A DNA stretch of 64,000 bases from Lautropia sp. (lineage in GTDB: Bacteria; Pseudomonadota; Gammaproteobacteria; Burkholderiales; Burkholderiaceae_E). Each line of letters begins with the position of its first letter. The stretch's first letter is position 1. The notes under the pieces were generated by a model. That model had not been told where the DNA came from. It was given only the letters and a program-made list of their open reading frames with translations, and did no database searches. Location of the stretch: the NCBI GenBank assembly GCA_030528325.1, contig JAUMZD010000009.1, positions 25,580 through 89,579 of the forward strand, in the 5' to 3' direction. A program made the translations under genes and the position numbers. Below are positions 41,224 through 50,621 of this stretch, in pieces.

Positions 41224-42144
41224 GTGAACAAAACATTTTCCATCGATGATTTGCAGCTGTTCTGTGAGGTGGTGAATACACTCAGCTTCTCGCAGGCAGC
41301 TACCCGGTTGGGTGTATCACCCGCGCTGGTCAGCAAGCGGATTCGCGAGCTGGAAACCCGGCTATCATGTCGTCTTTTTCATCGATCCACCCGCCATGTG
41401 TCATTGACAGAGCAGGGAGAACAGGTTTTTGAGCGGGGGCGGGAGATTCTGGACAGGGTCATCGAGCTTCAGGAAGAACTTGGAGCCCGAAGACATGAGC
41501 CGCGTGGCGTGCTTCGGGTATCCACGAGTTTCGGTTTTGGTCGACGCGTCGTCGGTGAAAGCCTCGCCGAGTTCTCGCGTCTTTATCCGGGCATCGAGGT
41601 TCGTCTGGATGTACTGGATCACCTAATCGATCTGGTGCCTAACAAGATCGATCTGGACATCCGTATCGGTGACGTGATCTCTCCGTATTACATCGCGCGC
41701 CGGCTGGCACGAAACCATCGTGTGCTCTGTGCCTCACCGGATTACCTGAAGTCCCGGGGCGTTCCCCGAAGTCTCAAGGAACTGGTGCGCCATAATTGTC
41801 TGGTCATCAAGGAGCGGGATCATCCGGTGGGCATCTGGAAGCTGACGAAACGGGGGCGTGCCTGCACGGTGAAGGTCAAGGGTTCGCTGGTGACGAACAA
41901 CGGTGAGATAGCTGTGGCCTGGGCATTGGCCGGGCATGGGATCATGCTTCGCTCGATCTGGGACGCCCGACAGCATCTTCAATCGGGTGAGCTGATCAGG
42001 GTGTTGCCCGATTACGTCCAGGAGGCCAATATCTGGGCTGTGTATCCTGAGCGGCTGAGCGAGTCTGCCAAGATCAAGCTGTGTGTGCGACATATGGAGA
42101 GCTTTTTCCGGCGTTGGGATTTGCAGCAGGATGGCAGCTCGTGA
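41224..42144 (+). CDS. LysR family transcriptional regulator
   Basis: The 306-aa protein has a typical N-terminal winged helix (DLQLFCEVVNTLSFSQAATRLGVSPALVSKRIRELETRLSCRLFHRSTRHVSLTEQG) and a LysR effector domain (about 90-300). The start is GTG at 41224 without an obvious ribosome site. Divergent orientation to the TRAP-dehydrogenase operon suggests it controls that operon in response to the transported acid, as TtuA/DmlR-type regulators do; this is inferred from context. Confidence 0.92.
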   Translation: MNKTFSIDDLQLFCEVVNTLSFSQAATRLGVSPALVSKRIRELETRLSCRLFHRSTRHVSLTEQGEQVFERGREILDRVIELQEELGARRHEPRGVLRVSTSFGFGRRVVGESLAEFSRLYPGIEVRLDVLDHLIDLVPNKIDLDIRIGDVISPYYIARRLARNHRVLCASPDYLKSRGVPRSLKELVRHNCLVIKERDHPVGIWKLTKRGRACTVKVKGSLVTNNGEIAVAWALAGHGIMLRSIWDARQHLQSGELIRVLPDYVQEANIWAVYPERLSESAKIKLCVRHMESFFRRWDLQQDGSS

Positions 42145-42200
42145 CAGGATGCCGGGTCATGCGTACCGACGGTTCGTGCAGGCTTGAGAGGCATCATGCC

Positions 42201-42250
42201 CCAGCCAACCAGCCAACCAGCCGGGCAGCAGGGCAGCAGGGCAGGGCAGG
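42201..42250 (+). repeat. 8-bp tandem repeats upstream of allA
   Basis: CCAGCCAA occurs twice followed by CCAGCC, then GGGCAGCA twice followed by GGGCAGGGCAGG. These two short tandem arrays lie back to back in the 126-nt gap between the LysR gene and allA. Such arrays are prone to slippage. Confidence 0.75.
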
Positions 42251-42270
42251 CAACGGGCCGACCTTGAATA

Positions 42271-42816
42271 ATGAAGTTGTGGAGAGATCAGGTCTTGAGC
42301 AAGAAACTGTTTGAATTGTCCGTGCAGCCACTGACGGCCGAGGCCTTCGCTCCCTTTGGCGACGTGATCGAGGCATCCGACATGGTTCACCATTACGCCA
42401 TCAATGAAGGCAATACCGAGCGCTATCACGATCTGGCCCGAGTCGATCCCGGGCCGGATGGACGTGCCATCCTGTCGATCTTCCGGGGAAAGCCTCGTTC
42501 ATTGCCCTTCGAGCTGAGGATGATGGAGCGTCATCCGCTCGGCTCGCAGGCCTTCGTGCCCCTGTCCGGCAGACCCTATCTGGTGGCTGTTGCACCTGCG
42601 TCGGATGCCTGCCCAGGCGTTGAGGCCATTCGCGTGTTTCTGGCGGGCGGACATCAGGGCGTCAACTATGCGCGGGGCGTCTGGCATCATCCGTTGCTGG
42701 CGCTGGAAGCCGTCAGTGATTTTCTGGTCGTCGACCGGCAGGGAGAGGGGTCCAACTGCGATGAGGTCGTGCTGGCACAGGCAGGGGTGATCATGGGGGA
42801 ATGGCAAGCCCGGTGA
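42271..42816 (+). CDS. allA: Ureidoglycolate lyase
   Basis: This 181-aa protein matches AllA, which splits ureidoglycolate into glyoxylate and urea in purine (allantoin) degradation. Recognisable segments are [44 protein letters not shown], the metal-site-like [10 protein letters not shown] and [14 protein letters not shown]. The start is either ATG 42271 or TTG 42295; the TTG has GGAGAGA at a good distance and may be the real start. No other purine-degradation gene is visible here. It follows the LysR gene on the same strand and ends 3 nt before a convergent gene. Confidence 0.85.
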   Translation: MKLWRDQVLSKKLFELSVQPLTAEAFAPFGDVIEASDMVHHYAINEGNTERYHDLARVDPGPDGRAILSIFRGKPRSLPFELRMMERHPLGSQAFVPLSGRPYLVAVAPASDACPGVEAIRVFLAGGHQGVNYARGVWHHPLLALEAVSDFLVVDRQGEGSNCDEVVLAQAGVIMGEWQAR

Positions 42817-42819
42817 CGC

Positions 42820-44358
42820 TTACAGCAACCACTCGATCGGCAACCAGCCCATCACCCGGACGCTGATGCGCTGAAGCCAGGAGGTGTGCGGCTCGGTGTC
42901 GTACACCTGTTCCTGGCCGTTCTCGATCGTGATCCAGCGAAGCCTTCCCTGGTGCAGGCTCACTTCGTAGGTATGGCTGCTGGCCTTGCCCAGTGCCTGC
43001 TGCAATTGGGCTGCCAGTTCGGGACTGTTCATCAGCAGACCCATCTCGGTGTTGAGCGCGGCCGAGCGTGGATCCATGTTGAAGGAGCCGACGAACAGCT
43101 GTTTGCCGTCCACCTGAAACGTCTTGGCATGCAGGCTCGCGCCCGAGCTGCCGGTGATGCCGCCCTGACCCTTGTCGGCCACGATGGTGGCATGGCGTTT
43201 CAGCTCGAAAATCCGTACTCCCGCTTCCAGCAGCGGCCGGCGGTATCTGGCATAACCGGCATGCACGACGGCCACATCGGTGGCCGACAGGGCGTTGGTC
43301 AGCACCACGACCTCGATGCCGCGTCTGGCCAAGGCTTGAAGGCGCTCCGTGCCGTGCTGGGTCGGCACGAAATAGGGAGACACGATGACCAGCTGGCGTG
43401 TGGCTTCGTGCATGACCTGATTCAAGCGTCCGAGCAGCGTCTCGGTCGCCCTGGCCTGACCCAGGCCCTTGGCCGGGTCATCGCTGACGAGCTGGGTGCC
43501 AACCCACTGGAAATCCAGCTGCCGTGATGCGAGGTTCTGCACCAGCGACGATTCCGAGAGCACTTTCAGATACTGCTGGGTGGCGGGATCCTTGGAGGCG
43601 ACGGTGCCGATGTCTTCTGGCGGAACTGCGTCGGTCAACACATCCTGCAAGCGGTAGGTGGAGGCACTGTTCCAGTAACGGTCGAAGTCGCTGGAGACTT
43701 CCTCGACGACAGGGCCCACGGCGATCACGTCCAGGTCGGCGAAGAGCACCCCAACACCTGCGCCGAAATATTCGTCGCCCACGTTCCGGCCGCCGACCAC
43801 CGTGGCCTGATTGTCCACGGTGAATGACTTGTTGTGCATCCGCCGGTTCAGGCGGGAGAAATCACTGAGATACCCCAGGGGACGCATCTGCCGCTGCATG
43901 AAGGGGTTGAACAGCCTGACCTCGATGTTCGGGTGGATGTCCATGCCCTGAAGCACGGCATCCATGCCTTTCGTGTTGTTGTCATCGAGCAGCAGCCGAA
44001 CCCGGACGCCGCGATCTGCGGCCGCTCTCAGCCGTTGCAGCAGCAACCGGCCGCTGATGTCATCGTGCCAGATGTAGTACTGCGCATCGATCGAGCGCTC
44101 GGCGACCTCGGCCAGCAGGGCCCGGGCGGCAAAGGCATCGTGTCCATCCGGCAGCGGATGAATGCCCGACAGGCCTTGATGCCTGGCCACCTGTGGCCCG
44201 AGGCTTCGACCGAGCAGGGTGTCAGTCGTGTCACTCAGATGGCGACCCGCCAGCGAGGCTTCACGGGTGGGCAGATCGCGTTGCGTGAGCCGGCCGAGCA
44301 CCAGCAGGGTGGCCACGAGCAGCACGAGCAGTTTCAGTAGCTTCATCAGCAGCGGCAT
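42820..44358 (-). CDS. Phospholipase D family protein, cardiolipin synthase-like
   Basis: The 512-aa protein has two HKD catalytic motifs: H175-K177-D182 with GGRN, and H409-K411-D416 with GSFNMDPRS. These are the mark of the phospholipase D superfamily. An N-terminal hydrophobic segment (about 5-22) anchors it in the membrane. Its overall pattern (YYIWHDDISGRLLLQRL, YFVPTQHG) resembles the ClsC/YmdC branch of cardiolipin synthases, so phospholipid transfer is likely but not proven. It is convergent with allA. Confidence 0.87.
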   Translation of the reverse strand: MPLLMKLLKLLVLLVATLLVLGRLTQRDLPTREASLAGRHLSDTTDTLLGRSLGPQVARHQGLSGIHPLPDGHDAFAARALLAEVAERSIDAQYYIWHDDISGRLLLQRLRAAADRGVRVRLLLDDNNTKGMDAVLQGMDIHPNIEVRLFNPFMQRQMRPLGYLSDFSRLNRRMHNKSFTVDNQATVVGGRNVGDEYFGAGVGVLFADLDVIAVGPVVEEVSSDFDRYWNSASTYRLQDVLTDAVPPEDIGTVASKDPATQQYLKVLSESSLVQNLASRQLDFQWVGTQLVSDDPAKGLGQARATETLLGRLNQVMHEATRQLVIVSPYFVPTQHGTERLQALARRGIEVVVLTNALSATDVAVVHAGYARYRRPLLEAGVRIFELKRHATIVADKGQGGITGSSGASLHAKTFQVDGKQLFVGSFNMDPRSAALNTEMGLLMNSPELAAQLQQALGKASSHTYEVSLHQGRLRWITIENGQEQVYDTEPHTSWLQRISVRVMGWLPIEWLL

Positions 44359-44450
44359 GGTGGGGCGGGTTTGAGGCGGTGTGATCTACCTATCTTAGCC
44401 CGACAAACCCATACCATGCGGACAAGTCCGTGTCGTTCGGATGAAGGTTT

Positions 44451-45428
44451 TCAACCTTTCCTGCGTTTCAGGGTATCGAGCAGGACTGCCAGGATGATGA
44501 TGGCGCCCTTGACGATCTGTTGCCAGTAGGGATCCACGCCCAGCAGGTTCAGCCCCTTGTTGGTGGTGCCGATGATCAGGGCGCCGATCACGCACATCGG
44601 TACCGAGCCGACCCCACCCGCAAGAGAGGTTCCGCCGATCACGGCTGCTGCAATGGCATCCAGTTCCCACATGTTGCCGTAGGCTGGGTTTCCGGCGTAG
44701 GTTCGGGCTGTCAGCATCGCCCCTGCCAATCCTGCCAGTGCGCCAGCAAAGGTGTAGACCAGGATCAGCGTGTTTCGCACATTGATCCCCGAGATCTGGG
44801 CTGCGTTGACGTTGCCGCCAATGGCATAGACATGACGACCGAACTTCGAGCGGCTCAGCAGGATGTGTGAACCCAGGGCGACAAGAATGTAGATGATGAC
44901 GAGGCCTGGAATGCCGAAAACATTGATGTCCGCGATCCAGGTGAACGCTTCTTCACTGGCGTCGATCGGTCGACCACCCGAGGCAATCTGTGCTGCGCCA
45001 CGAGCAATGGTCATCATGCCCAGGGTCGCAATGAAGGGCGGGATCCGGCCGATTGCAGTGAAACTGCCATTGATGACGCCACATAGGGCACCCACCGCGA
45101 TGGCCGCTGCAAATCCGGCAAAGGCTGCCACCAGGCCGTCGGCCGCTGAGACCACGCTGGCAGCGACCACAGCGGCCAGGGCGACCACGGCACCCGATGA
45201 GAGATCGATGCCGCAGGTGATGATGGCAAAAGTGACGCCGATCGATATGATGCCGAACATCGACACCTGTTCCATGATGGAAAGCACGGTTCGCATCGAC
45301 ATGAATCCATCGACCGTGGCTGAGAGGCCAAAGAACAGGGCCAGCAGGATGATCAGCATCCCGTAAGTATTGAACAGGTGCCTGACGATCTGTGAATTGT
45401 CTTTCCTGGTAGCGTTAAGCTCGGTCAT
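44451..45428 (-). CDS. Sugar (probably myo-inositol) ABC transporter permease
   Basis: The 325-aa inner-membrane protein of the RbsC family has about eight to ten helices, GITFAIITCGIDLSSGAVVALAAVVAA, the GGRPID segment, and the EAA-like loop AAAVIGGTSLAGG. AGGAGA precedes the ATG. It lies 39 nt downstream of the ATPase gene. Its role in inositol uptake is inferred from the neighbouring iol genes; Caulobacter names the corresponding protein IatP. Confidence 0.9.
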   Translation of the reverse strand: MTELNATRKDNSQIVRHLFNTYGMLIILLALFFGLSATVDGFMSMRTVLSIMEQVSMFGIISIGVTFAIITCGIDLSSGAVVALAAVVAASVVSAADGLVAAFAGFAAAIAVGALCGVINGSFTAIGRIPPFIATLGMMTIARGAAQIASGGRPIDASEEAFTWIADINVFGIPGLVIIYILVALGSHILLSRSKFGRHVYAIGGNVNAAQISGINVRNTLILVYTFAGALAGLAGAMLTARTYAGNPAYGNMWELDAIAAAVIGGTSLAGGVGSVPMCVIGALIIGTTNKGLNLLGVDPYWQQIVKGAIIILAVLLDTLKRRKG

Positions 45429-45467
45429 GTCGGTCTCCTCATATCTTGTCGGGTTGCATCGAGCGGA

Positions 45468-46985
45468 TCAGACAGCAACCTCATCGGAGACTTCCGATGC
45501 GAGGTGCATGATTCTTTCCTGTGTGGCTTCCTTTCGATCCAGCATGCCACTGACCTTGCCCTCGGCAATCACCATGATCCGGTCACTCATGGCGAGCAGT
45601 TCGATCATGTCGGATGAAATCATGATGATGGCGCGCCCCGCCTTGGCCAGTTCCACCATCAGGCGATAGATTTCTGCTTTGGCACCTACGTCGATGCCTT
45701 TGGTCGGCTCGTCCAGGATAAGAACTTCCGGATTCAGCGTCAGGGCCCGTCCGATCAGAACCTTTTGCTGATTTCCGCCAGACAGATTGCCCGTGATGAC
45801 ATCCACCGTGGGAGCCTTGATCCGCATTTCCCGTTTCTGTTTCTCGGCGGTGTCACGTGCAAGATGGTTCGAGATCAGGAAGTGCCGGATGTAAGGCCCC
45901 AGATCGGGCATGATGATGTTGTCGGTGATGCTCATGTTCAGGAAGAGACCGGTCAGTTTTCGGTCTTCTGTCACCCAGCCAATCCGGTAGGTCTGAGCAT
46001 CTTTGGGGCTGGTCACGGAAATGGGTTTGCCATGCATGAAGATTTCACCGCTGTCGGCCTGCTTATAGCCATAGAGGCTCTCGGCGATGAAACTTCTGCC
46101 TGCTCCCACCAGACCCGCCACCCCCAGAATTTCTCCCTTTCGGACGGAAAAACTGATGTTCTCGAAGCACCCCTCCCGGCAAAGGTTCCGTACTTCCAGC
46201 AAGGTTTCGTCCTGAATCTCGACGCTTTCCTTTGCATACATGTCACTCATGCTTCGTCCGACCATTTCTTCGATCAGCTTCTGCTTGGTGATGTCTGCCT
46301 TTTCATGGGTGCCGACGTGGCAGCCGTCCCTCAGCACGGAGATTCGGTCTGAAACCCGGAAAACCTCATCAAGCTTGTGAGAAATGAAGATGACGGCTAT
46401 ATTGCGAGCCTTGAGCCGGTCAACGATCTGATAGAGCTGTTCCACTTCCGACTCCGTGAGCGAAGTCGAGGGTTCGTCCATCAGGATCACATCGGCCTCG
46501 TTGGAGACCGCTGCTGCAATGGCCACGAGCTGGGCATGTGCCACGGAAACATCGGACATTTTCCGGGTGACATCCATCGGAATGCCCAGATCCGTGAGAA
46601 TGCGGCTGGTTTCAGCGTTCATGGCCTGATCGTCGAGAAGCCCGCCCTTCGTGATTTCACGGCCCAGGAAGAAGTTTTCAGCGATCGTCAGGTTTGGGGC
46701 CGGGCTGATTTCCTGCGGCACCATGATCAATCCTCGACGGATGGCATCGATAGGCTGGGAAGGGCTGAAGGGTTGTCCATCGAACAGCATGCTCCCGCCG
46801 CTGTCCGGCAGGTATATGCCATAGAGCACTTTCATCAGCGTGGACTTTCCGGCACCGTTTTCTCCCATCAGGGCATGTACCTCACCACGACGTATCTGAA
46901 GATTGACGCCATCCAGCGCTCTAACGCCGGGAAAGGTCTTGCTGATGTTCTTCAATTCGAGAATGTAGTCATCCTTGGCCGGCAT
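45468..46985 (-). CDS. Sugar (probably myo-inositol) ABC transporter ATP-binding protein
   Basis: The 505-aa protein has two ABC domains as in RbsA/MglA. The first has a full Walker A (GENGAGKST at 41-49), SVAHAQLVAIAAAVS and Walker B DVILMDEPSTSL. The second has the degenerate P-loop GLVGAGRSF but retains LSGGNQQKV and LILDEPTKGIDVGAKAE. CAGGAGC precedes the ATG. It works with the permease downstream and the binding protein upstream. Caulobacter IatA is the likely counterpart; substrate inferred from context. Confidence 0.93.
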   Translation of the reverse strand: MPAKDDYILELKNISKTFPGVRALDGVNLQIRRGEVHALMGENGAGKSTLMKVLYGIYLPDSGGSMLFDGQPFSPSQPIDAIRRGLIMVPQEISPAPNLTIAENFFLGREITKGGLLDDQAMNAETSRILTDLGIPMDVTRKMSDVSVAHAQLVAIAAAVSNEADVILMDEPSTSLTESEVEQLYQIVDRLKARNIAVIFISHKLDEVFRVSDRISVLRDGCHVGTHEKADITKQKLIEEMVGRSMSDMYAKESVEIQDETLLEVRNLCREGCFENISFSVRKGEILGVAGLVGAGRSFIAESLYGYKQADSGEIFMHGKPISVTSPKDAQTYRIGWVTEDRKLTGLFLNMSITDNIIMPDLGPYIRHFLISNHLARDTAEKQKREMRIKAPTVDVITGNLSGGNQQKVLIGRALTLNPEVLILDEPTKGIDVGAKAEIYRLMVELAKAGRAIIMISSDMIELLAMSDRIMVIAEGKVSGMLDRKEATQERIMHLASEVSDEVAV

Positions 46986-47352
46986 GTTCTGCTCCTGAAA
47001 CCGGTTTCTTCCATCAGTGGTTTATGCCCCTTTCAATCAGGGAATAGAGGGGTGAAAGGGCTTTGCTTTGAGAGCGAAGCGTCGAGTGCCAGGTTCCGGT
47101 TGATACTTGCCTTTTGATTCAACCCAGGTGAAGTGATGACAGGAAAGGCAAGCAGCCTTTGACCTCGTTTCATCGATTGGCTGATGGATGAAATCGATGC
47201 TGCTTACCTGAGACCGGTGGTCTGCAAGCTGGTGACTGTCAGCAGAGGTGCAAGCCTGTTGGAACCTGTCCGTTGGCGAGACGCGATTGCCTTTCCCCGG
47301 AAGTCCGCCGGCACGCCCTTCAGCTCATGCCGGCAGACCCGCAGTCAGAGGC
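46986..47352. other. 367-nt gap between binding-protein and ATPase genes, with hairpins
   Basis: No gene is seen. Two long-stem inverted repeats are visible: CTTGCCTTT (47106-47114) with AAAGGCAAG (47144-47152), and TTTCATC (47168-47174) with GATGAAA (47187-47193). Structures of this kind after a binding-protein gene can protect its mRNA or reduce read-through into the ATPase gene. Confidence 0.4.
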
Positions 47353-48294
47353 CTACTTCTTCGGAACGAATTCCTGCTTGTTCTCCGGTGTGATCAGCTT
47401 GAAGGGAACCCATTGGGTTTTCTCGATCTTTTCTCCCCTGGCCAGGTTGTAGGCTGCCTTCGCGCCGTCATAGCCCTGCGTGTTGCCATCCTGAAAGACG
47501 GTGATGTCGAGACCCTTGCCGAGATAGTCCAGTGCGTCGGGCGTTCCATCCAGACCGACGATGATGAAATCCTCGTCCTTGAAACCGGCTTTTCGCGTGG
47601 CCAGAACGGCCCCGATGGCCATTTCATCGTTGTTCGAGACGATGACGTTCAGTTTTTCCTTGCCCTGCAACCAGTCTTCGGTGATTTCAAGACCTTTGGC
47701 CCGATCCCACTTTCCTTCCTGTTCGACCAGCACCTTGATGTTGTCGTGCTTGTCGAAGATCTCCTTGTTGCCAGCGGTTCTGTTGATCTGACCCTCAAGA
47801 CCCAGCAGACCCATCAGGATGCCCACACGACCTTCCTGACCTTTCAGGAGTTCCACGACCGCCTCTCCCTGCATTTGCCCTCCCTTGGTCTCATCAGAGC
47901 CGACATAGGCGCTTACCGTGTCCATGTCTTCATCGTTCGGACGGCGATTGACGACGACCAGCGGGATGCCGGCCCGTTTCAGTTTGCGAGCGATCGGGCG
48001 AACGGTCTGACGGTCAGTCGGGTGGATGATGACGGCGTCCACGCCCTGATCGATGAAGTTCTCGATCTGGTTCACCATGCGGGCAGGATCATCGTTGGCA
48101 TCCGTCATGATGATCTTCACGTCATCGTGTTCCTTGTCGAACTGATTGATGCCATCGATGAGATAGGTCAGCCACTTGTCCGAGAACTTGGACATCGACG
48201 CGCCGATGACCATATCCTTGGCGATGGTTGCGGTGGAAATGCTACCGAGGCACATACCGATGGCCACGGCACTCGTCAAAGCCAGTTTTTTCAT
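47353..48294 (-). CDS. Sugar (probably myo-inositol) ABC transporter substrate-binding protein
   Basis: The 313-aa precursor has a signal peptide (cleavage after TIA or IAK, about residue 25) and a periplasmic-binding-protein type 1 fold like RbsB: VIGASMSKFSDKW, GVDAVIIHPTDRQTVRPIARKLKRAGIPLVVVNRRP, SNNDEMAIGAVLATRKAG and VGLDGTPDALDYL. The strong family pattern and divergence from iolC suggest inositol as ligand (compare Caulobacter IbpA). It is the first gene of the transporter operon and is preceded by a sigma70 promoter candidate at 48512-48540. Confidence 0.92.
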   Translation of the reverse strand: MKKLALTSAVAIGMCLGSISTATIAKDMVIGASMSKFSDKWLTYLIDGINQFDKEHDDVKIIMTDANDDPARMVNQIENFIDQGVDAVIIHPTDRQTVRPIARKLKRAGIPLVVVNRRPNDEDMDTVSAYVGSDETKGGQMQGEAVVELLKGQEGRVGILMGLLGLEGQINRTAGNKEIFDKHDNIKVLVEQEGKWDRAKGLEITEDWLQGKEKLNVIVSNNDEMAIGAVLATRKAGFKDEDFIIVGLDGTPDALDYLGKGLDITVFQDGNTQGYDGAKAAYNLARGEKIEKTQWVPFKLITPENKQEFVPKK

Positions 48295-48511
48295 GTCTCC
48301 AATCCCCTTCAGGTAAGCACCGGATGTCGGAGCCCTGCTGGATGAACGGCCCTTGCCTGTTTGCCGTGGAACTCATGGCGCTGCTACAGGCTGTCCTTGT
48401 CAGGGCGCCCGACATCGATTCACCGAAAAATGCCGGTTGGCATGGGTTCTTCAGTGTTTCGTGTCAGTGTCAGATGTTCAGGTGACGGGCTGTTGCCGCA
48501 CCGTGAGGGGC

Positions 48512-48540
48512 ACTGTAGCAGTGGGAATGATGAGTGTCAA
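48512..48540 (-). promoter_or_regulatory. Sigma70 promoter for the ABC transporter operon
   Basis: On the minus strand TTGACA (48540-48535) and TACAGT (48517-48512) are separated by exactly 17 nt. Transcription would run toward the binding-protein gene with a 5' leader of about 210 nt. Confidence 0.55.
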
Positions 48541-48547
48541 ACAGAAT

Positions 48548-48579
48548 TTTCCATAGATAGAAATTGAAAATTTCATTCC
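48548..48579. promoter_or_regulatory. Candidate IolR operator cluster
   Basis: Overlapping symmetric sequences: TTTCCATAGATAGAAA (48548-48563), GAAATTGAAAATTTC (48560-48574, perfect 6-bp arms) and GAAAATTTCATTCC (48566-48579). The last differs by one base from the GGAA-N6-TTCC motif described for RpiR-type IolR in Sinorhizobium meliloti. They overlap the iolC -35 and sit next to the divergent transporter promoter, so a single repressor could control both operons. Confidence 0.5.
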
Positions 48580-48592
48580 ATCGCTATAAGAT
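48564..48592 (+). promoter_or_regulatory. Sigma70 promoter candidate for the iolC operon
   Basis: TTGAAA at 48564-48569 and TAAGAT at 48587-48592 are 17 nt apart; TATAAG at 48585-48590 is an alternative -10 at shorter spacing. The start codon of iolC is 65 nt further downstream. Confidence 0.45.
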
Positions 48593-48656
48593 GGACGACA
48601 TGTCGACGCTGTCATGGCCTCGATGGCGTCCGTAGAACCCTGATGGAGACCCCTGC

Positions 48657-50621
48657 ATGAAGCAGCTTGCATTTCCTGCCGATCGACCGATCGATATCGC
48701 CTGTCTTGGGCGCCTGGCTGTCGATCTGTATGGAGAGAGCCTGGGGGTGGGTCTGGAGAACACGGCCTCATTCAGGAAATACCTGGGAGGAAGCTCAGCC
48801 AATATCGCTTTCGGCACAGCACGGCTTGGCCTGAAAAGCGCCATGATCTCGCGGGTTGGCAACGAGCAGATGGGGCGTTTCCTGATTGATACGCTGGAGA
48901 AGGAAGGGTGTGACACTTCTCAGGTAGCGATAGACCCCGAGCGATTGACGGCCCTCGTCTTTCTGGCATTGAAGGATCAGGAAACCTTTCCCCTGCTTTT
49001 CTATCGGCGGGATTGTGCCGACATGGCATTGTCGGAATCGGATATCGATGAGGACTTCCTTGGCCGCTGCAAGGCGTTGCTGGTGACAGGTACGCATCTG
49101 TCCACGCCCTCTGTGCTGGCGGCTTCACGCAAGGCCTTGCAGGCTGCTCGCAGGCAGGGTGCAGTTACCGTGCTGGATATCGATTACCGCCCCGTCTTGT
49201 GGGGATTGACCCATACCGGAGATGGTGAAACCCGCTATATCGCCAGCGATTCGGTCAGCGAGCATTTGCAAACACAGTTGGGCCTTTTCGATCTGATCAT
49301 CGGTACCGAAGAGGAGTTCATGATCGCTGGCGGCGTGGCCAATGATCTGCCTGGATCGTTGAAGGCAGCTCGAGCATGCACGGATGCCGTCTTCGTGCTG
49401 AAACGGGGCGCCATGGGTTGTCAGGTATTCGAGGGCCCCATTCCCGACGATATCGATCAGGTCGAGATCTTCAGCGGTGAGCGGGTGGAAGTGCTGAATG
49501 TGCTCGGGGCAGGTGATGCTTTTGCCTCGGGATTCATGAGTGGTCTGATTCAAGGCAAGTGCTACCGGGAGGCGGCTCGCATCGCCAACATCTGCGGTGC
49601 CATCGTCGTTTCACGTCATGGTTGTGCCCCGGCGATGCCTTCACCCGCGGAGGTCGAGTACTGGTTGACGAAGCAGGCTGGTTTGCGCCCGGATCTGGAC
49701 GAACACCTGCAACACTTGCATCGGGTCAGCATCCGCCGCCCTCAGTGGCCGCAAGTCTGTGTACTGGCCTTTGATCATCGAAGTCAGTTCGAGGCGCTGG
49801 TCGCCGGACATGGTGTCGACTACGACGAGATTCCCCGGCTGAAACAGCTCATATTTTCGGCCTTGGAGAGCATCGAGCAGAAACGTCCGGATCTGGCGGG
49901 CAAGTTGGGTCTGCTCGCCGATGAGACCTATGCGCGTCAGGTGTTGTCCAATGCCACCGAACGTGAACCTGCCTGGTGGATTGGCCGGCCCGTGGAGCAG
50001 CCAGGTTCGAGACCCCTGTGTTTCGATGGTACTGACAGTATCGCCAGCCGGCTCGGCAGCATTCCGTTCGAGCACACGATCAAATGCCTGTTGTTCTATC
50101 ACCCGGAAGACAGTGTATCGATGAGGTTGGCGCAGGAGCGTCGGGTGCTGGAACTCTGGGAGGCAACGCGTCAGAGTGGTCATGAGTTGTTACTGGAGCT
50201 CATCGTGCCGAGAAGCATGCCGCCTGGCGTGCTCGATCGGGATCCCGACAGCATCATCCTGCGCACGGTTGCACGTTTCTATCACCTTGGTGTGAAGCCT
50301 CAGTGGTGGAAGCTCGCCGGCATGCGGGCCGACGCCTGGGCGAAGCTCGCCCAGTTGATCGAACAGCATGACCCGTGGTGCCGCGGAGCCGTTCTGCTGG
50401 GCCTCAACCAGCCGGAGGAGCAGTTGCTCGCGCATTTCCGTGAGGCGGTCAATCCGGTTGTCAAGGGCTTCATGATTGGCCGAACCGTCTGGCACGCTCC
50501 TCTGAATGAGTTGCTGGCCGGCAGGATCGACGAGGCTACCTGCCGTCAGCAGATGGCCGCCAATTTTGAAAGACTGATCGATGGCTGGCTTGCCAGCCGC
50601 TCCGGGGAGACATCAGCATGA
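48657..50621 (+). CDS. iolC: 5-dehydro-2-deoxygluconokinase fused to a DUF2090 (aldolase-like) domain
   Basis: This 654-aa fusion has an N-terminal PfkB/ribokinase domain (about 1-330; CLGRLAVDLYGE, KYLGGSSANIAFG, and the catalytic NVLGAGDAFASGFMSGL) that phosphorylates 2-deoxy-5-keto-gluconate. The C-terminal DUF2090 domain (about 345-645; VLAFDHRSQFE, KLGLLADE, GVKPQWWKL) in this arrangement is thought to provide the aldolase step done by IolJ elsewhere, giving dihydroxyacetone phosphate and malonate semialdehyde. No separate iolJ is in the cluster. GGAGAC precedes the ATG. Its stop overlaps the iolD start (ATGA). Confidence 0.93.
   Translation: MKQLAFPADRPIDIACLGRLAVDLYGESLGVGLENTASFRKYLGGSSANIAFGTARLGLKSAMISRVGNEQMGRFLIDTLEKEGCDTSQVAIDPERLTALVFLALKDQETFPLLFYRRDCADMALSESDIDEDFLGRCKALLVTGTHLSTPSVLAASRKALQAARRQGAVTVLDIDYRPVLWGLTHTGDGETRYIASDSVSEHLQTQLGLFDLIIGTEEEFMIAGGVANDLPGSLKAARACTDAVFVLKRGAMGCQVFEGPIPDDIDQVEIFSGERVEVLNVLGAGDAFASGFMSGLIQGKCYREAARIANICGAIVVSRHGCAPAMPSPAEVEYWLTKQAGLRPDLDEHLQHLHRVSIRRPQWPQVCVLAFDHRSQFEALVAGHGVDYDEIPRLKQLIFSALESIEQKRPDLAGKLGLLADETYARQVLSNATEREPAWWIGRPVEQPGSRPLCFDGTDSIASRLGSIPFEHTIKCLLFYHPEDSVSMRLAQERRVLELWEATRQSGHELLLELIVPRSMPPGVLDRDPDSIILRTVARFYHLGVKPQWWKLAGMRADAWAKLAQLIEQHDPWCRGAVLLGLNQPEEQLLAHFREAVNPVVKGFMIGRTVWHAPLNELLAGRIDEATCRQQMAANFERLIDGWLASRSGETSA

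Noticed and set aside
48295..48656. A small gene in the iol divergent region
   Set aside because: Open frames here lack ribosome sites and coincide with promoter and operator-like sequence.
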